Position numbers and translations under genes: made by a program. The notes beneath the pieces are model-generated. The model searched no databases. It was not told where the DNA came from and was given only the letters and a program-made list of their open reading frames with translations. 64,000 nucleotides of DNA from UBA1413 sp964650525 (lineage in GTDB: Bacteria; Bacteroidota; Bacteroidia; Bacteroidales; Prolixibacteraceae). Below, in pieces: positions 31,216 through 40,901 of this stretch (the stretch's first letter is position 1; every line of letters starts with the position of its first letter). The DNA lies in contig CAZYUA010000009.1 in assembly GCA_964650525.1 (NCBI GenBank), positions 62,001-126,000 of the forward strand, in the 5' to 3' direction.

Positions 31216-34155
31216 TTACTTCTCACGAGGATCACCCTGAAGGGGCATTTTCGCCATTTTTTCAACTTCCACCGAGGGATGACCAAATTCGACTGCCACT
31301 TTTCCCAGCAACAGATAGACACCCCGTCCCTTTAAGGGATACTTCTGAAGGGAATCCGGGAAATGGACCGTATCGAAGAACTCACCATACCGGTCCAGGA
31401 AGCAACCGAAATACATCACCTCTCCCCGGGAGGTACGCACATATTTATAGGTTACCAGCAATCCCAGCAATTTGATGGTTTCCCCCTCCCGTTCTGCCAG
31501 TTTGTTCGTAAGGACAGGACCGGACCAGCAGGTCTGCAGCATTTCAAAAAAGCTCATGGTCACCGGGAATCCGAGCAACTCGAGTTCATCATAAACCGCT
31601 TCCAGCCTGTTTTCTTCGAAATTCGGCAACGTAAAAGTCTTTCCCGGATGCATGAACAGTTGATGCTGCACCTTCGGCCTGCTATTACGGGTCAACAGCA
31701 TATGAACTTCCCATAGAAGTTTAGCTTTTGATTTCCCGGTAAAACGGAGAGCTCCGATCCGGATCAGAAGGGTTATCTGCTCTTTCTGCAAGGGTACCCG
31801 GCTCACAAAATCTTCGAGAGAGCGAAACTCACCGTGCCGTCGCCTTTCGCCGACGATCAGACGGCCACTTTTTTCTTCCAGTCCGCTGATCAGCACAAAC
31901 CCCAGATAAATGGTTTTGCCCTCGATGGTATTTACCATTTCGCTGTGGTTGATGCAGGGCAGCCCTATCAGAGCTCCGCAGCGTCGCGCTTCGTTTACAT
32001 ATACCCAGGTCTGGTAAAAACCACCGAAGTTGTTCATTACGGCAACCATGAACTCCAGGGGATAACGAGCTTTCAGGTAGAGGCTCTGGTAACTTTCCAC
32101 CGCATAGGAAGCTGAGTGAGCTTTCGAAAAGGAATATCCGGCAAAGCTCTCAATCTGCCGCCACACTTCTTGTGTGAGCTCCCGCGGATACCCCCGCCGT
32201 TCGCAGTTCCCGTGGAAACGCTCCACAATTTTCTGAAACTCCGCCTTCGAACGGTACTTTCCGCTCATCGCCCTCCGCAGCACATCAGCATCAGCCAGAT
32301 CCAGACCGGCAAAATGATGGCATACCTTCAGCACATCTTCCTGGTAGACCATCACACCATACGTCTCCTCAAGCTGCTCCTTCATTACCGGATGCAGGTA
32401 ACGGATATGGCCGGGATCGTGAAACCGGCGGATGTACTCACGCATCATGCCGCTTTTAGCTACCCCCGGCCGGATGATGGAACTGGCAGCCACCAGGGTC
32501 AGGTAATTATCACACCGCAGTTTTTTCAGCAATCCCCTCATAGCCGGACTCTCAATGTAAAAACACCCGATAGTTTCGCCTGCTATCAGCTGCTCTTTCA
32601 CCTTTTCATCTTTCTTGAAATCGTGAACCCGGTGTATGTCGATCTTTTCCCCCCTGTTCTGCCGGATGATATCCACACTCTCCCGGATATGGCCGATTCC
32701 CCGCTGACTCAGAATGTCAATCTTTTCAAATCCAATCGATTCAGCCACATACATATCCCACTGGGTAGTCTGGAATCCCTTAGGTGGCATGTCGAGTGCC
32801 GTATAATAGTTGATAGGCTTTTCCGAAATCAGGATGCCCCCTGCGTGGATGCTGCGGTTGTTGGGGAAATTATCCATCAGGGCGCCGATGCGGAACATGC
32901 GGCGGGTAATATCGTTCCTGTTAAGATGACTCTCCGGCTCATTCACCAGGGTTTCAATTTCCGGAGCAGGCAATCCGTATACCTTACCCAACTCACGCAG
33001 GGTGGAGCGCCCCTGAAACGTATTGATGGTTCCCAGCAGTGCCGTATGCTTGTATCCATACCGCTTGAAAATATAGTCCTGAACCTCATCCCGCTCCTTC
33101 CACGAAAAATCTATATCGAAATCAGGAGGCGAGCTTCGTTTGGGATTGATGAATCTCTCAAAGTAAAGATTTAACTCAATGGGATCAACATCTGTGATTC
33201 TCAGACAGTATGCCACGATACTGTTGGCTCCGCTACCACGCCCCACATGGTAAAAACCCCGCCCCATTGAATAACGGATGATATCCCAGGTAATCAGGAA
33301 ATAGGCGGAGAAACCAAGCTTATCGATGATTTCCAACTCGTGACGGATGCGTTTCAGTGCCTCCCCGTCTTCCCCATACCTGTATTTCCAACCGTCCAGA
33401 GCCAGCTTTTCCAGCAATACCCGGTCGTCGTTCCTGCTGCCAGTAAAAGTTTGCCGGTTCTTCACAGAACGGTAATCAAACTCAATGAAACTCTCTTCCG
33501 CAATCATGGCAGCATTCTGCAACAATTCAGGAAACCCGTCAAACTTTCCCTTCAATGTCTCTTCCGAAACAAATACCTCTCCTTCCGGGGCAACCATTTG
33601 CAACGTAAGCTTGCTAAGCAGGATGTTATGATCGATCGCCCTTAAATGACGGTGAAGCAAATAATCATCTGCATTCGCGAAAGTCACCGGAATCCAGGCT
33701 GCCATCTTATGGTAATCCTGCCGGGAATGCTGTATCCGTAAACGGTTCAGATCCGGTTCGCGTACCCCCAGAAATTCATTATCCCTCAACTGTTCCGGGT
33801 TGCGGCTTCCATAGGGAAACACAAACCAGGCATTGGAGAGTACCGGAGGCATTCCGGGAAAAGGCTTTTTCTCTATCAGGTGAGTACTCAAAAAATCGTT
33901 CAGCTCATAAAATCCCTCGTTATTCATCGCAATACCCGTATACATCGGCAGATCGTCATTTCGGAATTCAATGCCAGCCAGGGGTTTAATCCCTGCTTTT
34001 CCACATGCATTTACGAAGTCTGGAATCCCTGTGGAATTGTTGATATCAGTGAGCGCCATGGTTCTTACCCCTTTCAGCGAAGCTTCCTCTGCCAACCGTC
34101 CGAGGGAAAGCGTCCCGTAACGAAGACTGAAATAACTGTGACAATTGAGATGCAC
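31216..34155 (-). CDS. DNA polymerase III alpha-type subunit (short DnaE, possibly DnaE2/ImuC-like)
   Basis: A 979-residue C-family DNA polymerase. An N-terminal PHP domain (CHSYFSLRYGTLSLGRLA) precedes the palm, where PPDFDIDFSWKERDEV holds catalytic aspartates. Finger and helix-hairpin-helix segments follow, and an OB-fold near the C-terminus (ETIKLLGLLVTYKYVRTSRGEVM). It is clearly shorter than a replicative Bacteroidota DnaE (about 1200 residues or more), so it may be the second, mutagenesis-associated polymerase. Translation must begin at GTG 34155: an in-frame stop lies shortly upstream and no earlier ATG exists. A perfect inverted repeat touches the start codon. No ImuA, ImuB or LexA gene is adjacent. 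Confidence 0.88.
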   Translation of the reverse strand: MHLNCHSYFSLRYGTLSLGRLAEEASLKGVRTMALTDINNSTGIPDFVNACGKAGIKPLAGIEFRNDDLPMYTGIAMNNEGFYELNDFLSTHLIEKKPFPGMPPVLSNAWFVFPYGSRNPEQLRDNEFLGVREPDLNRLRIQHSRQDYHKMAAWIPVTFANADDYLLHRHLRAIDHNILLSKLTLQMVAPEGEVFVSEETLKGKFDGFPELLQNAAMIAEESFIEFDYRSVKNRQTFTGSRNDDRVLLEKLALDGWKYRYGEDGEALKRIRHELEIIDKLGFSAYFLITWDIIRYSMGRGFYHVGRGSGANSIVAYCLRITDVDPIELNLYFERFINPKRSSPPDFDIDFSWKERDEVQDYIFKRYGYKHTALLGTINTFQGRSTLRELGKVYGLPAPEIETLVNEPESHLNRNDITRRMFRIGALMDNFPNNRSIHAGGILISEKPINYYTALDMPPKGFQTTQWDMYVAESIGFEKIDILSQRGIGHIRESVDIIRQNRGEKIDIHRVHDFKKDEKVKEQLIAGETIGCFYIESPAMRGLLKKLRCDNYLTLVAASSIIRPGVAKSGMMREYIRRFHDPGHIRYLHPVMKEQLEETYGVMVYQEDVLKVCHHFAGLDLADADVLRRAMSGKYRSKAEFQKIVERFHGNCERRGYPRELTQEVWRQIESFAGYSFSKAHSASYAVESYQSLYLKARYPLEFMVAVMNNFGGFYQTWVYVNEARRCGALIGLPCINHSEMVNTIEGKTIYLGFVLISGLEEKSGRLIVGERRRHGEFRSLEDFVSRVPLQKEQITLLIRIGALRFTGKSKAKLLWEVHMLLTRNSRPKVQHQLFMHPGKTFTLPNFEENRLEAVYDELELLGFPVTMSFFEMLQTCWSGPVLTNKLAEREGETIKLLGLLVTYKYVRTSRGEVMYFGCFLDRYGEFFDTVHFPDSLQKYPLKGRGVYLLLGKVAVEFGHPSVEVEKMAKMPLQGDPREK

Positions 34156-34200
34156 AATGATTATATTTTAATCATACAAGACGACCATAATATAATCATT
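34156..34200 (-). promoter_or_regulatory. Perfect inverted repeat at the dnaE-like start: candidate operator
   Basis: Arms AATGATTATATT (34156-34167) and AATATAATCATT (34189-34200) are exact reverse complements with a 21-base spacer. The inner arm ends at the base before the GTG start, so a bound regulator or an RNA hairpin would block transcription start or ribosome access. The spacing of about three helical turns centre to centre fits a dimeric repressor. The regulator is unknown. Confidence 0.65.
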
Positions 34201-34256
34201 TCCTGTTATTATCAAAAAGGATTTTCTTATACTCATATATTTCTGGAACCCGGCAG

Positions 34257-35663
34257 TTACAAATCCGATTGGTGCCAGGGTACCGGGGGCTCCCCAACCT
34301 TCATCCGTATGCGGCGCTCTCCCGGGAAATAATTGTTGGTCCTGTTTCCCAGGTTACGGATCCATCCCAGGGGGAGGTCCCGGTAAGATACCAACTGCCA
34401 ACCTTTTTCAGATGAAACCGGTGGAAGAGGTTGTTTTTGAAGGAAGCGAAGGGCATCAGGAAGGTCTGTCTCATAAACCGGAAAGACGTCACGGTTCAGT
34501 ATCAGGGAGTGTGCGAGGTCCTGGTGGGGTAGCAGGTTGGCTTCGCTGCCCGTAGCAATGGCCGTTCCGGGTCTGCAGATATACAATTCCGTTTCGAGGA
34601 GCGCTAAGAGGTTCATCCAGGAAGAGGGGAACAGGGTAAATTCGTTGTTGTTGGCAAGAATCTCCCCTTGAAAATCCGGTATCACCCAATTTCTGAGGCT
34701 CTTCCGGACCCGGTTATCAGCGGGGATCCATTGACGGGGGAAGTGTTTACCGTAACGGGAAGTAGCGGGAGTTCCTGTTTTGCCGATCAGGGCCAGGAAA
34801 AAACCTTCGCTTCTGGTGCGGTGAGGATAGAACTGGTAACCTGAAACGGCTCCTGTACCGGCAGTCTGGATATTCCACGCCGGCGGGATGGCAATTGCAA
34901 CAGGACAGGCATCGGGCTGACTGGATAGCCAGGCTGCATTTTCCTCATTTTCAGCGGGGTTATAAGTACAAGTACTGTAAATGAGGTAACCTCCCGGTTT
35001 GAGGCACTTCCATGCTTCCGAGACGATGCGCTTCTGACGGGCAGCGCAATGAGCCGCCTGGTGGACCGACCATTCCTGCCGTGATGAAGGTTCTTTGCGG
35101 AACAATCCTTCCCCGGAACAGGGAACATCGGCAACCACCAGATCGAAAACGGGTTTTAAACGTCCGAAACCGGCCGGATCGTTGCTGGTGACCACCACAT
35201 TGGGATATCCCCATTTCCCGGTAGTCTCTTGCAGGATAGTCCTTCTGCCCCGGATCACCTCATTCGAAACCAGCAGGTCTTCAGGAGATAACAGGGACAG
35301 GAGATGAGTGCTTTTCCCCCCGGGAGCGGCACATAAATCGAGAACCAGGGCGGGAGAAGCAAGCCTAAGACTGAGGAAAGCGGCCTCCAGAAACATCGAA
35401 GCTGCCTCCTGCACATAATAGGCTCCCCCGTGGAACCAGGGATCCAGGGTAAAGAGGGGACGGCGGGATAAATAAAATCCTGTTGCACACCAGGGAATCC
35501 TTTCAGCCGGGAAAGGTCCTTTCCAGCGCACCGGATGCAACCGCAGAGAAACAGTGGCTTCCTGGTCGATAGCGGAGGCAAATCCACCCCACTCATCACC
35601 CAGCTGCATCTTCATCCGTTCAACGAAGAAAACCGGCAGTTCTACAGGTCTGTTCTCACCCAT
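34257..35663 (-). CDS. RsmF/NOP-family 16S rRNA (cytosine-C5) methyltransferase
   Basis: A 468-residue SAM-dependent methyltransferase. The SAM site is LDLCAAPGGKSTHL near residue 110, the acceptor region is VVADVPCSGEGLFRKEPSSRQEW near 178, and STCTYNPAENEENAAWL carries the second catalytic Cys near 230. PCSGEGLFRK is typical of RsmF rather than RsmB. C-terminal RsmF-type and PUA-like domains follow (residues 300-468, ending in GERRIRMKVGE). It lies about 100 bases upstream of the DnaE gene on the same strand; the palindrome between them suggests separate control. Confidence 0.92.
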   Translation of the reverse strand: MGENRPVELPVFFVERMKMQLGDEWGGFASAIDQEATVSLRLHPVRWKGPFPAERIPWCATGFYLSRRPLFTLDPWFHGGAYYVQEAASMFLEAAFLSLRLASPALVLDLCAAPGGKSTHLLSLLSPEDLLVSNEVIRGRRTILQETTGKWGYPNVVVTSNDPAGFGRLKPVFDLVVADVPCSGEGLFRKEPSSRQEWSVHQAAHCAARQKRIVSEAWKCLKPGGYLIYSTCTYNPAENEENAAWLSSQPDACPVAIAIPPAWNIQTAGTGAVSGYQFYPHRTRSEGFFLALIGKTGTPATSRYGKHFPRQWIPADNRVRKSLRNWVIPDFQGEILANNNEFTLFPSSWMNLLALLETELYICRPGTAIATGSEANLLPHQDLAHSLILNRDVFPVYETDLPDALRFLQKQPLPPVSSEKGWQLVSYRDLPLGWIRNLGNRTNNYFPGERRIRMKVGEPPVPWHQSDL

Positions 35664-35794
35664 TTACGTAATTTCCGGCCAAAAATACCTTTTTTCAACA
35701 ACATCGCTGCCATTGCACCTGGGATCACCTTCAGGCATAAACTGCAGAACGCGAAATATTTTGAAGTATAAGTACATGGTATCAAATTATTATT

Positions 35795-35802
35795 TAATAT
35801 TG
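35795..35802 (+). promoter_or_regulatory. Possible -7 box with a long leader for the RRM protein
   Basis: TAATATTG matches TAnnTTTG in 7 of 8 positions and lies 126 bases before the ATG at 35928. The leader would end in a run of A/T just before the start codon. Such long leaders are common in cold-inducible RNA-binding protein genes, but no structure was identified. Confidence 0.3.
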
Positions 35803-35927
35803 CACCGATTTGAGCATTGACAGCAGCGCGTCCTGCACTTTCTGAGCCCAACAGAGTTTGAAAAGTTCAACGGTCTATCTGTTCTCAACCTCGTCACCAA
35901 TTATTTTTTAACTTTTTTTTTATTTTA

Positions 35928-36332
35928 ATGAACATTTACATTTCAAATTTAAGTTTCGATGTCAGTGACAGCGATTTAAAAGAGCTCTTTGAAGAATACG
36001 GACAGGTTTCTTCAGCAAAAGTGATTACCGACAAGTTCTCAGGCAGGTCGAGGGGTTTTGGTTTTGTAGAAATGCCTAACGACGACGAAGCAAACAAAGC
36101 TATCGAAGAATTGAATCAGGCTGAATACGATGGTAAAACCATCAATGTTTCAGTTGCGAAGCCTCGTGAAGAGCGTCCGGAAAGAAGATCTTTCGGCGGT
36201 GGTGACCGTGGCGGGAATCGTGGCGGGTTCGGTGGAAACCGCGGAGGTTATGGCGGAAGCCGCGGAGGTGACCGCGGAGGTGATCGCGGACCCCGTCCGG
36301 GAGGCGATCGTGGAGGTTACAACAAGTATTGA
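35928..36332 (+). CDS. Glycine-rich RNA-binding protein with one RRM domain
   Basis: A 134-residue RNA-binding protein. Residues 1-80 form one RRM with RNP2 (IYISNLSF) and RNP1 (RSRGFGFVEMP) motifs. The tail from about residue 88 is a Gly/Arg repeat rich in RGG and GGY/GGD units, which adds nonspecific RNA affinity. Bacteroidota carry several such proteins as post-transcriptional regulators or cold-response proteins, while lacking Hfq in many cases. The upstream 260-base region is AT-rich and noncoding. The target RNAs are unknown. Confidence 0.95.
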   Translation: MNIYISNLSFDVSDSDLKELFEEYGQVSSAKVITDKFSGRSRGFGFVEMPNDDEANKAIEELNQAEYDGKTINVSVAKPREERPERRSFGGGDRGGNRGGFGGNRGGYGGSRGGDRGGDRGPRPGGDRGGYNKY

Positions 36333-36500
36333 TCGGCTGACTTGGGTCTTTACCGGCCATCCCGACCGGCAGATACAGAAAATTATTTACTTTATGCGAT
36401 AGAAAAAGAGGCTGCGGCCTCTTTTTTATTTTATACCCCTCTGCCGGTTCTGCTGATCGTATCCCAGGTAAAATATCCCGCTTATTCTTCCAGCCGAAGG

Positions 36501-36528
36501 TTGGTTTACACTAAAAATGATAAATTTG
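36501..36528 (+). promoter_or_regulatory. Promoter of the Lys-C-like protease gene
   Basis: TTG at 36501-36503 and TAAATTTG at 36521-36528 with 17 bases between them, a textbook Bacteroidota promoter. Transcription would start near 36534, ten bases before the ATG at 36544, ruling out the in-frame ATG at 36517. Confidence 0.65.
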
Positions 36529-36543
36529 AGGTCGATAATACAG

Positions 36544-38721
36544 ATGAAAAGCAGAACCATCATTACCGGGATTCTTTTGCTGGCAGGAATATTGCCTGTT
36601 TCAGGCCAGTTATCAGGGGGAGGGTACCCCAGGGATGCCGGTATGAAAAGCAGTCTGGCAACAGAAATCCTGCCTCCTGCCAACAATGAGGTTCTGCGCT
36701 GGCAAAACGCTCAGTCTCCGGGGTTGTTAAAACCGCTGACCTTTGCCCATCCCTTCAAAGTCAGGCTTAACCCCAGTTCCCATGGCACCTGGTCACGTTC
36801 TGCTGACGGCTGGCAGATCTGGCGGCTGAAGATCGTATCGGAAGGAGCCTTGTCTCTGAACGTCCTTTTCGAGAACTTCAGCCTCCCCGACAAGGCACGG
36901 CTATTTCTGTACACCCCCGATTACTCCTCCATTCTGGGGGCCTTTACCGCCGATAACAATACGGAAGAGGGGATTTTCCAGGTTTCACCCCTCCCCGGCG
37001 ATGAGGTGGTGGTTCAGTACGAAATTCCCGGAACTGTTGATAACCCCGACGGATTTGTGATCACCCGGGTGAACCACGACTTCCTGGGAATTTTGAAATA
37101 CGAGGACAAGCGCAGACCCCTGAACACTACTGCCGGGGCCTGCAACACCGATATCAACTGCCGGATTGCAGACAAATGGAGGAACGTTCAAAACAGCACC
37201 TGCCGGGTGATGGTCCAGGGGACGGTGTTTTGCACCGGCACCCTTCTCAACAATACAGCCCAAAACAGGAAACCCTACGTACTGACGGCTAACCATTGTG
37301 TCGGCACCAACGCCTATGCCTTAGGCTCCCTGTTCCTTTTTAATTATGAAAGCCCCTATTGTGGCTCCCTCGACGGCGATGTGTCACACTCCCTGACAGG
37401 CAGCAGGTTGAAGGCCACTTTCGACAGCCTCGACTTTGCCCTGCTGGAACTAAACGTACCCCCTCCCCCGACCTTCAGACCCTACTACGCCGGATGGAGT
37501 CGCAGTACCCAGGTCACCGACACCCTGGCCATCATCCACCATCCCCAGGGAGATATCAAGAAAATAGCCGTCGACCATAACATCCCGGTAATTACCTCCT
37601 TTTACCCCACTTTTCTCAACAATGCCTTCTGGAAAACTCTGAAATGGGAGGTGGGCACCACGGAAAACGGTTCCTCCGGAGGTCCCTGTTTCAACCGCCA
37701 AAAACTCCTTACCGGTACCCTGTCGGGCGGCGAAGCCTCCTGCAGCAACTCGGTAAATGACTATTTTGCGCGGTTCGACATGGCTTGGGATTACAGGACC
37801 GACACCCTGAAGCAGCTGAAATACTGGCTTGATCCCCTGAGACAGAATCCTCTTACCCTCGAAGGAAAACAATTCTTTGAAAAAGAGGAACTCTGTAAGA
37901 CCTTTACCAACCTCAGCGAAGGAGACGCCCACCAGTTGCTTCGCACGGTTAACAGCTCAGGTGCAGATGCGGGATACTGGACCGGCACTAACGGCAACGG
38001 AATTACGGAAGTGGCTGATCTTTTCACCATTCACGGGAATGAGCAGATCAGAGGTGTCTCTCTGGGCGTTGCCCGAAAACACCAGACCAACCGGAATAAC
38101 GGCAGTTTTATCACGATCAGTATTTACAACTTCTCCAACCAAACCGCTACCCTTGCCTATTTCAAAGACTCCATCCTTTTACGGAACCTGGTTACAAACG
38201 CCATGAACCTGGTAGACTTTGACCAGGTCGTTGAGCCTGCTGACACTTTTCTGATTGCCTTCAACCTCGAAAATCTCAAATCGGGAGACACCCTGGCTTT
38301 GTTTCATACCATCCGCAACGGGAAAATGCCTAATAGCCTGTGGCTCCTTAAGGCAGGAAACTGGGTGACATTCCTGCAGGAAAATCCCTCCGGTTATGCT
38401 GCTTCTCTGGCGTTGGAAACCACTGCCTGTAATGTGGGCATACCCAGTAACGGCCGACCTGTGGAAGACCCGTCACTTCAACTGCAAGTCTACCCCAACC
38501 CTGCCACATCCAAGATCCAGATATGGTCAAAAGAGCCGGTTGCCGAGGATCAGGTTTCCATTTATAATATGCAGGGGAAACAGGTAAAATGCCGCATCGG
38601 CAGGACCGGCCCTCTTCACCTGGAAGTCACGCTTGCCGGTAATCCCCCCGGCATCTATCTGGTTAAAATCCGCTACAAGTCGGAGTATATTCAAAGTAAA
38701 TTTCTTTTTGTTCCCTATTAA
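36544..38721 (+). CDS. Secreted trypsin-like serine protease (lysyl-endopeptidase-like) with T9SS sorting domain
   Basis: About 725 residues. A signal peptide is followed by a propeptide-like beta domain (to about 190) and an S1 protease domain. The catalytic triad is visible: His in VLTANHCVG, Asp in FDSLDFALLEL and Ser in TTENGSSGGPCF. Paired Cys residues around GACNTDINC and FCTGTLLN resemble lysyl endopeptidase. After a beta-rich region the last 75 residues (YPNPATSKIQIWS onward, ending ESYIQSKF-like) form a T9SS sorting domain. It should act outside the cell in protein digestion. Cleavage preference is an inference from the fold. Confidence 0.9.
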   Translation: MKSRTIITGILLLAGILPVSGQLSGGGYPRDAGMKSSLATEILPPANNEVLRWQNAQSPGLLKPLTFAHPFKVRLNPSSHGTWSRSADGWQIWRLKIVSEGALSLNVLFENFSLPDKARLFLYTPDYSSILGAFTADNNTEEGIFQVSPLPGDEVVVQYEIPGTVDNPDGFVITRVNHDFLGILKYEDKRRPLNTTAGACNTDINCRIADKWRNVQNSTCRVMVQGTVFCTGTLLNNTAQNRKPYVLTANHCVGTNAYALGSLFLFNYESPYCGSLDGDVSHSLTGSRLKATFDSLDFALLELNVPPPPTFRPYYAGWSRSTQVTDTLAIIHHPQGDIKKIAVDHNIPVITSFYPTFLNNAFWKTLKWEVGTTENGSSGGPCFNRQKLLTGTLSGGEASCSNSVNDYFARFDMAWDYRTDTLKQLKYWLDPLRQNPLTLEGKQFFEKEELCKTFTNLSEGDAHQLLRTVNSSGADAGYWTGTNGNGITEVADLFTIHGNEQIRGVSLGVARKHQTNRNNGSFITISIYNFSNQTATLAYFKDSILLRNLVTNAMNLVDFDQVVEPADTFLIAFNLENLKSGDTLALFHTIRNGKMPNSLWLLKAGNWVTFLQENPSGYAASLALETTACNVGIPSNGRPVEDPSLQLQVYPNPATSKIQIWSKEPVAEDQVSIYNMQGKQVKCRIGRTGPLHLEVTLAGNPPGIYLVKIRYKSEYIQSKFLFVPY

Positions 38722-38727
38722 TCCGAC

Positions 38728-39855
38728 ATGCAGAACCGTTTTGTACAAATGGTTATTCTGCTGTTAAGCCTTGGCTCCTGCAGCGGGCCGGGCAGCCCGG
38801 GTGACACTGCTGCCGGTAACCGTTATGCGCGTGGATTCACCATAACCACCGAAGGACGGGTGAAACGGCTGGAAGTCACCAATCCCTGGGAGAGTGCCCG
38901 GGATGTGCGATTTACCTATTACCTGATCGATCGCAACGACACCGTTCCAGCCACCCTGAGGGGGAGAAATATTATCCGCGTGCCTGCACGGAGGGTAGTT
39001 TGCCTTTCTACTTCCCACCTGGCCTTCCTGGAAGCCATCGGCGAAACAGATAAGGTGACAGGCATTTCCGGCACCGGATATGTAACCAGCCCGGCTGTCC
39101 GAAACCGGATAGATGCAGGGCTCACCACTGATGTCGGTTATGGCAGCAACCTCAATTACGAGGAGATACTCAGGCAGGAGCCGGATCTGGTGCTGGTCTA
39201 CGGTGTCGACAGTGAAATTGCCGGCCACCTGGATAAATTCCGCGACCTCTCCCTGCCAGCCGTTATCTGTGGTGAATATTTGGAAGATACCCCCCTGGGA
39301 AAGGCTGAATGGATCCGTTTTGCAGCCTCTTTTTTCGGGAAAGAGGAGACAGCCGACTCAGTTTTCAGTACCGTCGCAAATAACTACCTGGAACTGGCGC
39401 ACCGGGCTTCCGGCGTTAAACATCTCCCCACAGTGATGGTGGGCATTCCCTACCGGGATTCCTGGTGGGTGCCCGGGGGCCGATCTTACCTTTCATGCCT
39501 GATTGCCGATGCCGGAGGAACCTATGCCTCTGGACAGAACCGTTCTCACGAGAGCTTTGTCATCTCCCTGGAAGAGGCACTGATCAGGGCTTCTGCAGCC
39601 GAAATCTGGATCAACACCGGGACTGCCTGCGAACCCTCTGATATCCTGGCTGCCGACCCCAGACTTGCTTCTTTTCCTCTTTTCACCAAGGGGAAAATCT
39701 ACAACAACAACCTCCGGACAACTCCTGCCGGGGGAAATGACTTCTGGGAGGGAGGAACCGTCCGGCCCGACCTGGCGCTTGCCGACCTGATCCGCATTTT
39801 CCATCCCGGGTTGCTGCCTGATGATACCCTGACCTATTACCGACAGATCCGATGA
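38728..39855 (+). CDS. ABC transporter substrate-binding lipoprotein (cobalamin/iron-siderophore type)
   Basis: A 375-residue lipoprotein (LLLSLGSCS lipobox near residue 17) of the BtuF/FepB class III binding proteins. A Bacteroidota-type N-terminal extension of about 65 residues precedes the first lobe (RVVCLSTSHLAFLEAIG). RQEPDLVLVYG, VGIPYRDSWWVPGG and LADAGGTYAS mark the rest of the fold. It captures a metal-chelate such as B12, haem or a ferric siderophore in the periplasm. The stop overlaps the permease ATG. No TonB receptor and no recognisable cobalamin riboswitch precede it, so the ligand is open. Confidence 0.9.
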   Translation: MQNRFVQMVILLLSLGSCSGPGSPGDTAAGNRYARGFTITTEGRVKRLEVTNPWESARDVRFTYYLIDRNDTVPATLRGRNIIRVPARRVVCLSTSHLAFLEAIGETDKVTGISGTGYVTSPAVRNRIDAGLTTDVGYGSNLNYEEILRQEPDLVLVYGVDSEIAGHLDKFRDLSLPAVICGEYLEDTPLGKAEWIRFAASFFGKEETADSVFSTVANNYLELAHRASGVKHLPTVMVGIPYRDSWWVPGGRSYLSCLIADAGGTYASGQNRSHESFVISLEEALIRASAAEIWINTGTACEPSDILAADPRLASFPLFTKGKIYNNNLRTTPAGGNDFWEGGTVRPDLALADLIRIFHPGLLPDDTLTYYRQIR

Positions 39856-40901
39856 TGGGAGATCTTGGTGCACCAGGCAAACGACGCCACGGGATCCTGT
39901 TCCTGCTGTTGGCGCTCCTTTTGGTTTTACTCTTCGGTCTCGACTTGTTCATGGGGTCAGTAATGATACCCTTCAGGACAGTTGCAGAGGCACTCTTCAA
40001 AGTTCAGGAAGGACAGGAGACCATCCGGACCATTATCCTGGAATTCAGGCTACCGAAAGCCATAACAGCTGTCCTGGCTGGTATAGCCCTATCTATAAGC
40101 GGATTACAAATGCAGACAGTATTCCGGAATCCCCTGGCGGGACCTTACGTTCTGGGGATCAGTGCTGGCGCGAGCCTCGCGGTAGCTCTTTTTTCTCTTG
40201 GGATGGCTCCTCTTTTCATCAACGGGTTTTCACTGGCAGGCAGCGGGTCCCTGGCCCTGGCAGCATGGACAGGCTCTTTCCTGGTCATGCTCCTGGTCCT
40301 TTATGTCTCTGCCCGCGTCAGCGACAATACGACCCTGCTGATCCTGGGCATCCTTTTCAGCAGCGCAGCAGCAGCTGTGGTCTCCATTCTCCAGTATTTC
40401 AGCAGTGAATCGATGGTGAAAGCATTTATTGTTTGGACCATGGGAAGCCTCGGCAGCATCACCACCAACCAGCTCATCGTGGTAGTACCGGCCGTAGTTA
40501 CCGGCGTGCTGGTCTCTTTTTTCATGGTCAAAGACCTGGATGCCTTTCTTCTGGGAGAGACCTACGCTGCCTCTGTCGGATTGCGGATCCGCAGAAGCCG
40601 GTTGGCATTGTTCTTCAGCGCCAGCCTTCTTACCGGAACCATTACAGCCTTTTGCGGCCCTGTGGCCTTTGTCGGCATCGCTGTGCCCCACCTGGCAAGA
40701 GTCATCTTCAGAACCTCCCGTCACCGCATTCTTCTTCCGGCAGTCCTCCTCCTGGGTGCCGATGCTCTCCTGCTCAGCGATATCCTCGCCCAACTGCCGG
40801 GACTGCAGACTACCCTGCCCATCAATTCCGTCACCGCCCTGATGGGAATACCCATTGTGATCTGGATGGTCATCAGTAACCGCAAATTTACCGCTCTGTG
40901 A
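39852..40901 (+). CDS. FecCD-family ABC transporter permease
   Basis: A 349-residue inner-membrane permease with about ten helices, the BtuC/FecCD fold. Motifs are RLPKAITAVLAGIALSISGLQMQ near residue 60, NPLAGPYVLGISAGASL near 90, and GPVAFVGIAVPHLAR near 265, the coupling segment to the ATPase. It overlaps both neighbours by ATGA and GTGA, so the importer is translationally coupled. Substrate follows the binding protein. Confidence 0.94.
   Translation: MMGDLGAPGKRRHGILFLLLALLLVLLFGLDLFMGSVMIPFRTVAEALFKVQEGQETIRTIILEFRLPKAITAVLAGIALSISGLQMQTVFRNPLAGPYVLGISAGASLAVALFSLGMAPLFINGFSLAGSGSLALAAWTGSFLVMLLVLYVSARVSDNTTLLILGILFSSAAAAVVSILQYFSSESMVKAFIVWTMGSLGSITTNQLIVVVPAVVTGVLVSFFMVKDLDAFLLGETYAASVGLRIRRSRLALFFSASLLTGTITAFCGPVAFVGIAVPHLARVIFRTSRHRILLPAVLLLGADALLLSDILAQLPGLQTTLPINSVTALMGIPIVIWMVISNRKFTAL

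Noticed and set aside
32116..33174. 352-codon plus-strand frame
   Set aside because: Antisense of the DnaE-type polymerase, with no start signal or domain.
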